Translations under genes and position numbers: made by a program
Part shown: piece after piece, positions 37,205-48,874 of the stretch
Numbering within the stretch: position 1 is the stretch's first letter
Layout of the letters: the number at the start of each line of letters is the position of its first letter
Notes under the pieces: generated by a model
What the model was told of the DNA's origin: nothing
Seen by the model: only the letters and a program-made list of their open reading frames with translations
Database searches by the model: none
Source: Xiphydria camelus
Taxonomy: Eukaryota > Arthropoda > Insecta > Hymenoptera > Xiphydriidae
DNA length: 64,000 bases
Assembly: GCA_963678675.1 (NCBI GenBank)
Contig: OY783192.1
Span: forward strand, 5,094,001-5,158,000
Direction: 5' to 3'

Positions 37205-37401
37205 TCCCGCGAGCGCGGCAGGTTGGGTTGGGTCATGGCCCAATTATGTTCGCACAAAAACGAGCCTATTTTGGATTGGTTGGACGCGAGGGTGATTTTA
37301 GGGTGGTTTCTTGGGACTATCTTTGACGCTTTTTTCTATGGGTAAAATGGTTCGTTTAAAATTTAGACGCGCTTCGCACGTACTTTACGTTCATTTGTCA
37401 T

Positions 37402-37632
37402 CCCAGGCGGAAAAATTTGATATATTTTGTACATGATCCATATGTGGTTTTGGTCATATATATTATTCTATATTAACCATATACAGACTATATATGGATT
37501 ATATAATCATTAAAAATCTATATGTATTTCTTATATACCTAGTTGATATATAAAAATTATATATGATCTATACAATATGACCAAAACCACGCATGGATCA
37601 TATACAAAATATATACAATTTTTCCGCTTGGG
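37402..37632. mobile_element. family K hairpin element, copy 2
   Basis: Ends CCCAGGCGGAAAAATTTG and CAATTTTTCCGCTTGGG. Arms pair through ATATTTTGTACATGATCCAT, then GTGGTTTTGGTCATAT. The most complete copy of this family. Confidence 0.85.
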
Positions 37633-37708
37633 CTTAAGCGGCTGTTACTGGGATCCACCGTAAAAATTATAATTCCTTTTTTTCCGTGCATTGGTTTCTA
37701 CTTTCACG

Positions 37709-38001
37709 ATTGGCAAACTTCACTCATTCACGCTTTCAAGATTCTAGATCCGAGATAGCGAACTCGATTAATAAAATTCACGGAAAAGTGAGCTTCGTTC
37801 TGACATGTCATTTGATAATAATTAGCAAATGTCACTTACGTGTCGAAAATGACTTTTCACGCTTTCGAGATTCGAAATAGCGAATATTGATATAAAGCCG
37901 GTCAATAAAATTCACGGAAAAGTGGTTTCACTTTTCGTGAATGTCAACCAGTGAGAATATTGGAAAGGATCTTACGTGACATGTCGTTTTTACGAATGGA
38001 A
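37709..38001 (+). repeat. family L repeat, copy 2 (two internal monomers)
   Basis: Same orientation as the copy 3 kb upstream, including both monomers and the closing CTTACGTGACATGTCG. An extra TCACTTACGTGTCG-like stretch distinguishes it. Confidence 0.8.
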
Positions 38002-39498
38002 ATTTAAAAATAGATGTAATCGGTCCCCCCCCCTTTCCACGTCGGAAAATTACACTCAGCATCTCAGCAAAGTGATGAAAAATGAGAACGCGATCTAACA
38101 ATTAATTATTTCACTCCCGCAGTCGCGCCACGGACGCGGAAGCGGCTCCCTTCGAATCCACCCTTCCCGCAGTCATTGCGTAATTCGCCTTTTGTGAATT
38201 TAGTACCATCGCTTTCATAAATCGGGGTTAAGCGCTTCTCTAAATAAATCCGGTCATTAAAGTACCTTCAAACGCTACCAAGTTATGCGCGGCAGTCAAT
38301 TAAAGACTCGAGGGACGACCCCTCGCCGCGTGTATCAGAGTAACTTTCGACGTCGCCGTCGTCGCGACGACTGCGTCGCGCGCGGACCCGAAGGCGGCAG
38401 GCGGATTTAAAACTCTCCCCGCGGTTCTGCGTTTCGTGTATGAAATATAAATGGAGCGCGTCATATTTTAATGGAACATCGTTGTAAATTCGTCGGATAG
38501 ATGGCGGACGGGCGAGGTAACTAGGTCTAAATGTTGTTTCGGACGGGTTGGGACGGGACCCCGCGAGTTATATTTCAGACAATAATAATTTAGACACGTG
38601 TGGGCCATACGTGCTCGCGGAGGAGCATCGAGGATAGATAGACACAACAGGGGCTCTCTCCGGCTCTGTTCAGTTATGCTTTAAGCCCGACGTATAGCGC
38701 GCGGTTACGTGTGTCGCGTGTATGAGCGAGCGACACTTTGGGTTTCGGCATGCACATGTGTCACGGATGCGACGCTGACACCTTAGCTTCGCTCGTTCTC
38801 GCCCTTTTCCTCCGCGACGCGCCCTGCGCTCCTCTCGTCCTTCGGCTTCCCCCTTTAAGTCCGTTAAATATATAGGGTGAAGCCCGCGTCGCGCGCTATA
38901 CGCCCCGATCTCCTCCCCGCGCTGCCGATAGACGCGCGAGAGAGAGAACGTATTTATGCGTGTCGATCTCGTCGCGCGAGGGCACCTTCGCGTTTCTGAT
39001 GGGGTGCGCGCGTATTAAAAAGTATACTTTATCGTTACGTCCTTGTATCGCGTTCCACCGGAAGTGGGACGTAGCGCACGTCGTAGATCGCGCGTATGGA
39101 ATTATCATTGCCGACAAAAGGAGCGCATCGACCGTTGCCGCGACGCGTTCACGCGTCATGAGAGTAAAAATTGCTTCGAAAGGTTTTTTCGAGGAGATCG
39201 GAATTCGCGAGAATATTTAATGCTAGAAGAGGGTACACATATTTGTTGACCCTTATTAGAGCGGTACGCGGTACCTAATTGATGGAAACGAAGACTATTC
39301 GAAATGTTCTAGGTACGTGTAACTCATATGTGTACCGTTCTAGGGTTAGTGAACACAATGATTCTTTTTAGCTTTTCTCGATATTGCTTTGCTTTTATGG
39401 TTCGTACTTTGCTAAATAATTAATATCTCCAATTTTTAGTAATTTTTGCGTGTAGTTTACAGTCTGGCGTGTCGATTTCACAAAGAGGAGAGTATCTG
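38002..39498. other. CpG-rich spacer
   Basis: No exon recognised. Short related blocks with ACACATAT and GCGGTAC near 39235-39275 and 39330-39350 are in inverted order but too short to call an element. Confidence 0.5.
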
Positions 39499-39703
39499 AA
39501 TTTCGACCGACGCGTATGATGGACCACCCCTACGAGTATATCTAGACCGCTATGTACTGCCTTGTACCAGTTACAAATATGGCTATCGGAACTAATGGAT
39601 ATGGTGTGTCTAACTAACCAAACAAGGGAAAATATTCTTTGTTGTTCTAGACGTACAGGGGTGGTTCAACAGGGGTGGTTCAACATATGCGTCGGTCCAA
39701 ATT
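39499..39703. mobile_element. hairpin element with a 14-15 bp duplication in one arm
   Basis: The left arm ATTTCGACCGACGCGTATGA, then GGACCACCCCTAC and TATCTAGAC, is mirrored at 39650-39703. In the right arm the block AGGGGTGGTTCAAC occurs twice in tandem (39658-39685) where the left arm has one counterpart. Confidence 0.75.
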
Positions 39704-40875
39704 TGGCGAATGTCCCTCATTATGATAAATAGGAAAAATAAAATTGCTGACAAAAGTTACAGCGCTTTTCGTCGGCTGGGTATGACGTAGGGGAAGGCTG
39801 GTGTTCCGACAAACGATCGTTGGAATTTTGAATATCGATTCTTAACAATTAGCATCACCGCGATATATATAATACCTCGTTAATTTAGGGTCAATCTCGA
39901 CATAATGCGGGCGGTATATTTCGGCGAATCTAGGCTGTAAATGCGCTTACATTCCCGCACCTTTCCCGGAAAGGTTAATTACTGGACGGGTCGAAATAAG
40001 CCGTCTCCCGCAATACTTAATCGTAATCGATATCGTTATCCGTCGACTACGAAATCAGCTTGTAAAGGGGAGAAATGACGGATTCAATAGATGACCGTTC
40101 GTGAAAACTTAATACCTGGCTTATCAGGTGTAGAGGACCGCTTCACCATTCCGCGTAGCCTGTACCCTCGTTATCGCCAAGGAAGAGCAACGGTACCCTT
40201 GCCCGTTAACCGGAACTCGGAAACTACCCAACGTCATCTATTGTTCTGATGTCTTTCTCTCCTAGCCAATCGGGGCGCATCGCATCGACTCCCACTAGTT
40301 ACACCGTCATTCTCATTCAACCAATCAGAGCGTACCGCATCACCCACGCGATCCCCACTATCTATTAGATGTAACATATGAGTCGTATATTTTCAAAACT
40401 CACACTTCGACCAAAATTTAAAAATCGAGATATATACGTCATCTGTCTCAGAATAATATTATACATCAGTATCGATGTAACATACGATAAGTACTAAGGT
40501 TACGAGGTAGACACATTTTATGAAAAATGTGCTTCATCGAACGTACAATATCCTTTTGTATTTTATTTTACAGTATCAATAGTGTTTGATACTTAAAAGG
40601 TAATAAACTTACTGCGACAAAATCTCAACAGACCGACTTGCAACGATTTTTTCATCGTATATCGATAACGTCTCCAACCTTATCCCCTATTCATTCGTTT
40701 TCTAACTAACTACGAGATGGTACCTACTCTCGATGCATCGGGCAGCGTTATACAGTAGAGCCCATGCCAATTAATAATAATACGATTATTCGCTTTGCCC
40801 GGTATATCGACTTTGCTCGGCCTTCCCTTATCCATATTCGTATCTCGTTCTAGTGTTAAGTAAGTGTGAGTATAT
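39704..40875. other. AT-rich spacer with a duplicated CCAAT block
   Basis: CCAATCGGGGCGCATCGCATC-like sequence at 40266 and CCAATCAGAGCGTACCGCATC-like sequence at 40321 form a 55-base tandem duplication. Nothing else was resolved. Confidence 0.5.
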
Positions 40876-41107
40876 GAGATAAATAATTAGGTTAAAATGA
40901 CAAAAGGCATCTAGTTAAACACGTTTAGTTATTCTAACCGAAATACTGGTCAGTTGAACCAAATATTTAGTTATTCTAACCAAATGTTTCGTTATTCCAA
41001 CCAATAAGTGGTCAGCTTAATCAAACAAATGGAGGATCCTTACTTCACCAAACAGTTTGGTCATCATCTCCAAGATTTTGGTTAGATTGACCAAATCTTT
41101 TTCTCGG
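40876..41107 (-). mobile_element. family E element, copy 2
   Basis: Reverse orientation relative to 7092-7339. It starts AATAATTAGGTTAAAATGAC and ends GACCAAATCTTTTTCTCGGT, with TTTAGTTATTCTAACC units between. Confidence 0.8.
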
Positions 41108-42734
41108 TCCATACTTTCGTCGAAGAAAAATCGATCTCTCACGCGGTACGGCAATATCGACGAATCTACCTTGTTGCGCGATGCTTAATTAAGTTTACAA
41201 TCGATTCCCCGATAACTCGCGCACGCTTTATCTTCTCCGCGAATCCGGCGACGGTCGAATGCCCGCGGAGCGGTAAAAGGGGATCGACTCTTCCTTCGAA
41301 ATACAAAGAACAATTCGTTAACGAATCGAGAGCGACTAACGATTCCATTAACAATCGACCGTGCCACACACGCGACCGGTTCTTCCAGAAGCCGCGCCCC
41401 TACACGATCATCCTCACGACGACCCTTCGCTCTATCTCGATCTCGACGAGATCGTCCGCGCGGAATCGGCGAGATTCCATTCGACGTCGCTCGAATTTTA
41501 TGAGAATCGTCTCGCCCCCTCCCTCTTCTGTTCCCCTCGGCACCGCGAAGAACCTCTCTTTCTCTTTCGCTTTTCGTGCGGAATGGCCGAAATCGCTTTT
41601 TTCTTCGCGTCCGAACCAACGCGCTACCGCGCCGGTCGATTAATCGCGATTCCCGAGTAGCCGCACGCATAACTTCTAGCTTTTATAATCAAAGGGGTAT
41701 CAGTTCGGTCCACGCGGCCGAAGGAGGGGAGTGACGGGACGGGCCCCGGGAATGGGAGGGCAGGCAGCGAATAAATACTTGGAGATGTAATCGCTGAAGG
41801 AAACAAGCGGCGGGATTGTTCGAGGAATAATTGAAAGCGCCGCTGAGCTTCTCATTCCCATTCCCGATCGTGGTGCCGGCGGGCTCTCTCCCTCTGCCTC
41901 TCTTTCTTGTACGCGGAGTCTCCGCTCTTGGTATAGGCTGTGGCAGCGTCGGAGCACCAGCCTTCGCCGCCGCCGCCGCGCGGTAACAGTAGGCGGGCAG
42001 GCGGCAGGCAGGCAGGCAGGCAGGCAGGCCGAAGCAACCAGCCCGGCAAGGTAGTCTCGCTGATTCGATCGGAGTAGTGATCGGCGGATCCTAATGTATG
42101 CGTAATGCTGCAGCCGACCGCTTCTCCTCATTAACGCCCGGACCCCGCGTTACCGCATATACATACACGAGGAGCGTATAGGTGCGGGGGCACGAATATA
42201 GACCTCATGTTTTGTCCTCGTTCCCTGGCCCTTAGCCGCGCAAATAAACTCCCGCGACGCAGCCCGCAGATTTCCGATAATGCGCTCTCCCGCGCTCCGC
42301 CGCGGGATTGAACCGCGCCGCTGCACCCTCCCCCCCTCTCCCCTTCCCCTCCCTCTGCCGCGCGCAACGCGGTCTTTCAACCACGCACTGTCATACCGCG
42401 GCACCGGCGCGCGGGGCTTACGCGCGCACGCACGTGCACAGGTGTCCGGGTACAGGAGATGCACACACGGAAGAGGTGTCGGGAGAGATGTTTCGATTCG
42501 TTTCGCAGTCCCCGCCAACTCCCGGGCTCCTGAGCCATTGCAGTCGGTGTTTCTGTAGCGACGGGAACAAAGTTGCAGCGCGCGCGGCGCATATGTGCGG
42601 GAAGTTTCATCGGAAGGCGGTGGGTGCGATGAGCGCGCGCGCGCGGTTTCGCGCTGCCACATACGACGGCAACCGTTGAATCCGGAGGACATAATCACTC
42701 GCGTTTCCTCGGGGAGTGGGAGCGAGAGATAGTG
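41108..42734. other. CpG-rich spacer with GGCA repeat
   Basis: The (GGCA)n tract is at 41994-42029. Long overlapping frames at 41185-42698 are on both strands and arginine-rich, as expected of CpG-rich non-coding DNA. Confidence 0.5.
41994..42029 (+). repeat. (GGCA)n microsatellite, imperfect
   Basis: GGCAGGCA units, seven in a perfect row. Confidence 0.9.

Positions 42735-42766
<32 letters not shown>
42735..42766 (+). repeat. (GATA)n microsatellite, tail of the adjacent element
   Basis: Eight GATA units. On the minus strand this is (TATC)n directly after TGAATAATAAACA, like the simple-sequence tail of a non-LTR retrotransposon. Confidence 0.9.
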
Positions 42767-43043
42767 TGTTTATTATTCAAGTAGAACAACTTTTGTGCTC
42801 TCTCTGCAAGCAGAGCACAGTGTACAGGCAAAGTAAAAGTAGTGATTAAATGTAAAAATATAGGAAACCAGCATTACAGTGTGAGGATAATTAACAATTA
42901 TTAATTAGTCAGAAATAGAAGCAATGCAGGCAAGTATGTAAGCATATGTGATGTAAAAGTATGTACGCAACAATATATTCGTGAGGATGTGGTCTGGATT
43001 ATTATGCTCCAAGTACACTCCGCATTCAATTTGATACAGAGAG
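42767..43043 (-). mobile_element. probable non-LTR retrotransposon 3' end, element 1
   Basis: Read on the minus strand, the sequence ends with a GC-hairpin-like GTGCTCTGCTTGCAGAGAGA, then GTTCTACTTGAATAATAAAC, then (TATC)n. A polyadenylation-like AATAATAAA followed by a microsatellite tail is typical of 3' ends of some LINE groups and SINEs. No coding part is present, so the group cannot be named. Confidence 0.45.
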
Positions 43044-43069
43044 AGAAGAAGAAGAAGAAGAAGAAGAAG
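43044..43069 (+). repeat. (GAA)n microsatellite, tail of the adjacent element
   Basis: About nine GAA units; minus-strand (TTC)n follows GAGTAGAATAAACGC. Confidence 0.9.
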
Positions 43070-43760
43070 CGTTTATTCTACTCTAGGGCCGCGGGGGCCC
43101 TCTGAGAGCACACGAAAGGTCAGAACAAGTAAATATCGAAGAAAGCAACTAAAAGAGTGAATGAACGAGCGCATAGGAGATAAAGCAAAAAAAGAAGAGA
43201 GAGAGAAGGAGGATAGGTTTGAGGTACTGATAATCTCCCAAGTGGAGCTCGGCCCTTGCAGAGAGACCATTCGATTTATCGGTCTTCTAATTCTCAAAGG
43301 AGACAGTACCGCGTCGACTCCTGAAAGGGTGTACGAACACCCATTTGTCCCGTGTGCGTGAAAGATGCTCCTTGCCCGTAACGTGGAACGCGTCTTTTGT
43401 CCTTGAGTAAGGTCGCGTGTAAAGCTCAAGCCGGAGTCGTCTTACCGGACCTCTGCCCAACTATGGAGAAAGGCAGTAACTGCTAATCGACAAACTTGTG
43501 GAAAATCTACTGTAACTTTGATGCCTTTAATCGAAAGGTTTCCAAGACAGATTACTAATGAAACCTAGCTTTAACATTAAAAAAGGGTACAAAATTTGGA
43601 TACAAATTGATGCAATGGTACCAAAAAACGCATCTCGGTTTGTTTTGCTAGTTACTGCCTTTTTCTCCATAGTTGGGCAGACCTCCCCCGTCGCTTTGGT
43701 CTCGCCAAAGAGCGGACACATTCGTCGGGACCGGGTAACGCGACTTAGAACGGATATCCG
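43070..43760 (-). mobile_element. probable non-LTR retrotransposon 3' end, element 2, interrupted
   Basis: On the minus strand it ends with GGGCCCCCGCGGCCCTAGAG, then TAGAATAAACG and (TTC)n. It is interrupted at 43454-43679 by a hairpin element with a GACCTC target duplication. Joining across the insertion restores a continuous minus-strand reading of CTTTGGCGAGACCAAAGCGA followed by GGGGGAGGTCCGG. The upstream limit is uncertain. Confidence 0.4.
43454..43679. mobile_element. hairpin element, 226 bp, with 6-bp target duplication
   Basis: Inverted ends TGCCCAACTATGGAGAAAGG then CAGTAACT, with about 27 bases matching. The repeat GACCTC at 43448-43453 and 43680-43685 is a clean target-site duplication. 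Non-coding. Confidence 0.85.
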
Positions 43761-44261
43761 AGCGCGAGTAATTTCACCTCGCGATACGTACATACGGTAT
43801 TGGTGCGCTTGTAGGTACAGACTCGTTGAAACGCTCGGCAGACCGGGCATCGCCGTACAGAGCGGTGTGCGGCGCGCGGGGGGTTGCACCGGCTTTAATA
43901 ATAGAGAGGGAGGGAAATTGTGATCGAAGGATACTATTGGAAAGCGATACTTTAGCCGGGCGCTGAATAAATAATGGGACAATATTTTTAAAACGCCTAT
44001 AATTCGCGGCCGAGCCGCTCTCCACCCTCCGATGGACCTGTATTTATCGGCCCGCAGAGTATAGCTACGGCCAAGAAAGCCAAGGGTGATCATTTATAGC
44101 CGCGCTGTACCAAGGGGTGAGCGCGCGCGCGTTCCTTTACCGTTTTTTTTACTCTACAATCGCCGCGCACGCGCCAATTCGCCGGGATTATTGCCGCCAT
44201 TTATCGTCCTTCGCTTACTGTTTTAGTGATGACGTCCGGCGGGTCCATGTATATCTCTGTG

Positions 44262-44339
<78 letters not shown>

Positions 44340-45052
44340 GAACCGTTTCTGGCCGGGCAAATAAAATCGAGGGTAAAAACCCTCGACGGGTAAGAGCCAG
44401 TCACGTGCGCCGGAGGTAACGTTAGACTGTGGGTAAAACTGGTTTGAATTATGCGATGACGCATCTCGCTACGGACGGGGGCAGCGCAGGTATGTGTACG
44501 AGTGTGTACTTTTTAGTAAATGGAATAGGCAATACAAGAGAGACTCGCAAGTATGGAAAGCATGCATCGAGACAGTTACTCGATTTACGCAATTGAACAT
44601 TTTGCGTTAGAGTTATATAATACGAAGAAGTGGAATATTTTTATGTATCTGAAATACACTAAATTCACGTTAAGGATGCTGTCTTAATTGACGAAGCCAC
44701 CATGGTTCACATACACTCTTACATGCAGAGTCTATCTGGATAATAAACATCAGGCGGTGTTCGGAGAGGAGAAAAATTCTCCGGAATGCGAACGACCGTC
44801 GCGTGGTAGCTCGGAATCTAGGTTGAATGATATGCACAGGGATAGGCGAATTGCTCGGGATAAGACGAATTAAATTGATCTCGTTGATGTCCGTGTAGAA
44901 TGTTGGCTCGACTAACTGCGGATAAGTAACCGGATATACGCCTATGGTTTGTACATACCGCGCAGGCTTTTTTTTTCACTGAAACCGGGTGTAACGCGAA
45001 CCGTGATGCGCGATGTTCGATCGTGCACTGCTCGTCGAAACGCTCGCGAATA
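43761..45052. other. CpG-rich spacer with long CT tract
   Basis: Apart from the CT tract at 44264-44336 no exon or inverted repeat was recognised. Confidence 0.5.
44264..44336 (+). repeat. (CT)n microsatellite, about 73 bp
   Basis: Perfect TC dinucleotide run, second longest in the window. Confidence 0.97.
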
Positions 45053-45265
45053 CACTGACGTGAGAAAGAGAACTTAGCCAATTCAATCAAAATCTTGGTG
45101 ACGATGACCAAACTGTTTAACGAAATATAGATCCTCCATCTGTTTGGTTAAATTGATAACTTTTTTGGTTAAGAGTAACTAAACATTTGGTTAGAATAAC
45201 TAAATATTTGGTTCAATCGATCAGTATTTTGGTTAGAATAACCAAGTGTGTTTAACTCTATCCGG
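45053..45265 (+). mobile_element. family E element, copy 3
   Basis: Begins ACTGACGTGAGAAAGAGAAC then TTAGCCAATTCAATCAAAAT. The inside has TTTGGTTAGAATAACTAAAT repeated in variant form. Aligns with 7092-7339 and, inverted, with 40876-41107. Confidence 0.75.
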
Positions 45266-45269
45266 TAGT

Positions 45270-45888
45270 CACACGTCTGTACAGTTCCGCGATAATCACA
45301 CATGAGTCAAATGACTTCAACCGAATTTTAAATAATAGCCACATGCACAGCATCCGTCCAATTTAGACCGACAAATTATGGAACATTCTTCGAACATTGT
45401 GGAATTTTAAATCACTGTGCTAACGTAAGAAATGAAATGGTGACACATTCAAAAACGATCGTGAAAAATGAGCTGCTTCACTAAAAGTGTCATAACTTCT
45501 TTATTTTTGGAGTTTCCTTAATAAAGTCTATGGATGATTTTTATAAGATGTGGTACTTTAAAGCAATAAATAATTCTATAGTGCACGTTTCAAAAAACAA
45601 TTTTTTCCGAAGTCCGAAGAAGTTTCGCGCGATACAAATTTTAAGAAGCTATTCATTTCGAGATCTCAGGAGTATCTAGTTATGATTGTAAAAAAAGAAG
45701 TAGAGTCAGTTTCAAAATTGAAGCCTGGGTTAAGTAGATCCTTGATGACACACAACAGGGTTAGATTTCTTTTGTCATTTTGATTTAACTATTTATCTCA
45801 ATATACAGCGGCGGACTTTACACTGCGCGAAACGGGTGAAAAAAATGCACGATTGCCGAACTTGGAAATTGCTCTTTACCTACTCTCT
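45270..45888. other. AT-rich unclassified block
   Basis: Low CpG compared with its surroundings, so likely old mobile-element sequence. I found no paired ends and no second copy. Confidence 0.35.
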
Positions 45889-46052
45889 TAATCTGAATCA
45901 GTAAAAATAACCGAGAATTAATATATAGGCACTCTGAGATCTAGTGAATATAAGGTTCTGTAATCTCAGTAACCTTCTATTCACTGGATTTCAGTGACTT
46001 TTCACTGATTTATAGTGATTTTCACTGATTAAGGTTAATCGTAAGAGAGTGC
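45889..46052. mobile_element. small inverted-repeat element
   Basis: CTACTCTCTTAATCTGAATC on the left and GATTAAGGTTAATCGTAAGA then GAGT on the right pair imperfectly; CTAGTGAATATAAGGTT pairs with AACCTTCTATTCACTGG inside. CACTGATT recurs three times near the right end. Confidence 0.55.
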
Positions 46053-46054
46053 AT

Positions 46055-47189
46055 CCGGCGACCGAATCGAGGTCGTTCGAACTAGGTGTTCGCATCGAGA
46101 GACGACTTTGTACGAAGTGCCACATTTGAACGGGACTCGGGGAGATAATTGTTCGATTACCTGTCGCTGGTGCGCATCGGAAGATAATACGGAGTGCGCT
46201 GTAACTCCGCGCGTCTATATAGTTATCTATATTTGAACGAGCTCCCGAGCCAGCTTCCTTCGAGCGTATATCTCATCAAGTTTCACATCTCAATCGTCGC
46301 TGCGCTATACGAACACGATTTCCAATCAATTCTACAGCGACAAACGTTTACGAGGCAGATTAAACGGGACGACAGTGCCTCGCGGAAGGATGAAGGAGAG
46401 GAGCCCGATCCTCATTAAATTTTACTGGGTACCGTATCGTCGCTTTACGATTTCGATTACCTATTTACTTATCTGACTTTCTATTCGATCGGTATGTATA
46501 AAGCGGATGGACCGGCTACTTTCTCGAGCCCGCATTGGATTGTGTGAAAGCAGGACGGACTTCTTGCGATGCAGCGAGTCATCGTATTATTGTATACTTT
46601 CCGGCTGCATGCGAGCGAGGGGCCGGTCGAGGTTTGTGGAGATCAAACGGACGGCGGCAAAAAGTGACCCCTTCGCGAAAGAAGTAATTTATTACCGAGT
46701 TTAATAAAGATTCCCGAGTCTTTTTGCGCGTATAGTTGTGTTTCCTTGTATGCAATTAAGCGCATTAGAGGCGAGCGTTGCGAGCGAGGGTTTTGAGAAG
46801 AAACTCGGTTTTAATAAGCCTCGGCAATTTCGAGCGCAACGGAATAAACGGCGTGCGATTTATAGCCCTTTCTATTTTTCGAAAAAGCGGATAAAGCGGA
46901 TTTTACTGCGGGACTGGAGTGTAAATGAACGTATAACGATATTCCTATCATATTATAATGTGGTATTTGTATTTAAGAGGGCGATGACCTTGATTTTATC
47001 TACATTTTCACATTTCTTTGGCTCGGATTTCTAAGCTGTAAGCACGGAGAGATTTTTAGCGGTTCAACACTTGCATAAAATTATATCTACACGCACACAA
47101 ATGCGACTCTGTCGTATCGATCAATGAAACCCCGAGAATTTCCTAACACTGCAGTAATCGGCTTCACTCTCGTCATCGACATATCTCTG
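46055..47189. other. spacer, no gene seen
   Basis: Mixed composition. The plus frame at 46738-47034 (98 codons) has no motif I recognise. Confidence 0.5.
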
Positions 47190-47382
47190 CACTGAGAAAG
47201 AAAAAGATTAAAATTTATTCTGTTAGAAGGATAATCAGAGTACGAAAGGTAAAACAGATCAAAAATTATCCTTCCAGGGTATAAAATTTAACCTTCCTTA
47301 GAATAATTTTCGATTCACTTTACCTTTCGTACTCAGATTATCCTTCTAACAGAATAATTTTTAATCTTTTTTTTTCTCAGTG
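47190..47382 (-). mobile_element. family A hairpin element, copy 2
   Basis: Ends CACTGAGAAAGAAAAAGATT and AATC, T9, CTCAGTG. Its core is the reverse complement of that of 22329-22522 (ATAAAATTTAACCTTCCTTA and the TTCCAGGGTAT block). The two copies are almost identical in length. Confidence 0.9.
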
Positions 47383-47384
47383 TA

Positions 47385-48298
47385 CGAAATATAAGGGATT
47401 TCTGACCCTGAATTTCTTTACGTACTTATGCCGAAACGTACATTCAGCCATAGAGTCGCAGGACTTTATAAAAAACAGAGAAATGCTCATGTTCCGTAAA
47501 CTCATTTCGAGGGTTTCGCGCGAAGAGAAAAACAGTGGAAGAAAGCAAGCAATGTTAGGGGGTGAGTCCTGCACGACACCCTAAACTGTCTTCCAAACTG
47601 CAGATCCCTTCTCGACTAATTGACAACCGGAAGATATGATTAATGAAAAACACACAGCTTCTCTTTTTTCCCTCTTTTCATCTAAATTAAAACGAAACCA
47701 GGGGTTGCCTGGTCATCAGGTCCAAGGTGGATCGGCCGACTGTCGGGACTTAACCGGTGAGACGATATTGCTCCCGGCGCGCGAGGACGAGGATAATTGC
47801 GCGCTACGCGCGGAACGGATGCGAGGGCATTGTATTTATCGAAATATTCGTCTGAGCTCTTTGGTATTCTCAGTCGCGTCTGAAGAATAACATTATAAGA
47901 GAGGAGAGCCGGAGACAAACACATGTTGCACACTCGGTCGCCGTTGGGTTGGTTGGCTCTCGTCGCAGGGGCCGGCAACGTAACGTAAGCCTAACAACAC
48001 AATGGAAGCAACAGCTGCACGATAGATGGCCCTAACCGGCCGACCGACCGTTCGTCCGATTCCTCCTTTCTTTCTTTCCTCCTTCTCGAACGACGGAGGA
48101 GAAGGCGACTTCTTTCACTCTCGTGGACCGGTCGTCATTATCGCGGTCATTCGCGAGAAAGATGGGCATCGCGAATGTTGTGTCTTTCGTGCGCGCGAGC
48201 GCATATTTTCTTCAGACGATTGTGAGAAGTTGTAACGGATATGGTATCTTAGTAGATGAAACGACGGAAGGATAGGCTATTTTCATGCATCTCTGTTA
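47385..48298. other. spacer, no gene seen
   Basis: Nothing beyond short CpG-rich frames was found. Confidence 0.5.
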
Positions 48299-48873
48299 CA
48301 GGGTGTAATGGCCAAGAGGGCTTAAACGGGAGGAGCCTAATTTTGTTCAAGGTTAATACACTGACCAATGACATGACTTCCTACGACCCCTGTTTTTCGA
48401 AACTCACTCGGCTGTCAACTTCTTGTCAAAGTGAGAGGATCGTAGGAAGTCATACCATTATATAGTCAGAGTATAAACTCTAAACAGAATTCGGTTTTAA
48501 TGTAAAAGAAATATTCATATTTTTAATTTAATTTGTAATTCGTATTCATATTCAATAAAATATGAAGAAGAAATGGTTCGAAAAAAATCGTTATTCGACA
48601 AGATATAAGTGCGTTTCTCTCTGTAAGATTGTGACGTCATCGGAGAGGCAGAGAAACGCACTTATGCGAAGTAAGGGGTGAAAGCGAGATAGTCTTAATA
48701 GATTATGACGTAGCTGCATTTCAAAATATCGCTTTGCAGCTTAGATAACGCGGAAAATGAAAAATTAAAAACATACGGGGTAAATAATTGTCCAAATTTT
48801 TTTGAATCTGCAATATAATGTTAAAACCGAATTAGGCTCCTCCTGCTTCAGCCCTCTCGGCAATTACACTCTG
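48299..48873 (+). mobile_element. family G element, copy 3, interrupted by family H
   Basis: Starts CAGGGTGTAATGGCCAAGAG and ends CAATTACACTCTG. Removing 48492-48829 plus one AATT restores AAACAGAATTAGGCTCCTCC, the same junction as in the copies at 11040 and 35520. Confidence 0.85.
48492..48829 (+). mobile_element. family H element, copy 2, with AATT site duplication
   Basis: Inverted tips CGGTTTTAA and TTAAAACCG; AATT at 48488-48491 and 48830-48833. The 338-bp element carries a 15-bp inverted repeat (TAAGTGCGTTTCTCT) around a TGACGTCA palindrome at 48632-48639. Lacks the hairpin found in the 33-kb copy. Confidence 0.85.
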
Positions 48874-48874
48874 C

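Noticed and set aside
43527..44093. 188-codon minus-strand frame across the 43-kb hairpin
   Set aside because: It crosses the boundary of an inserted foldback element, so it cannot be one ancestral coding sequence. No reverse transcriptase or transposase motif.
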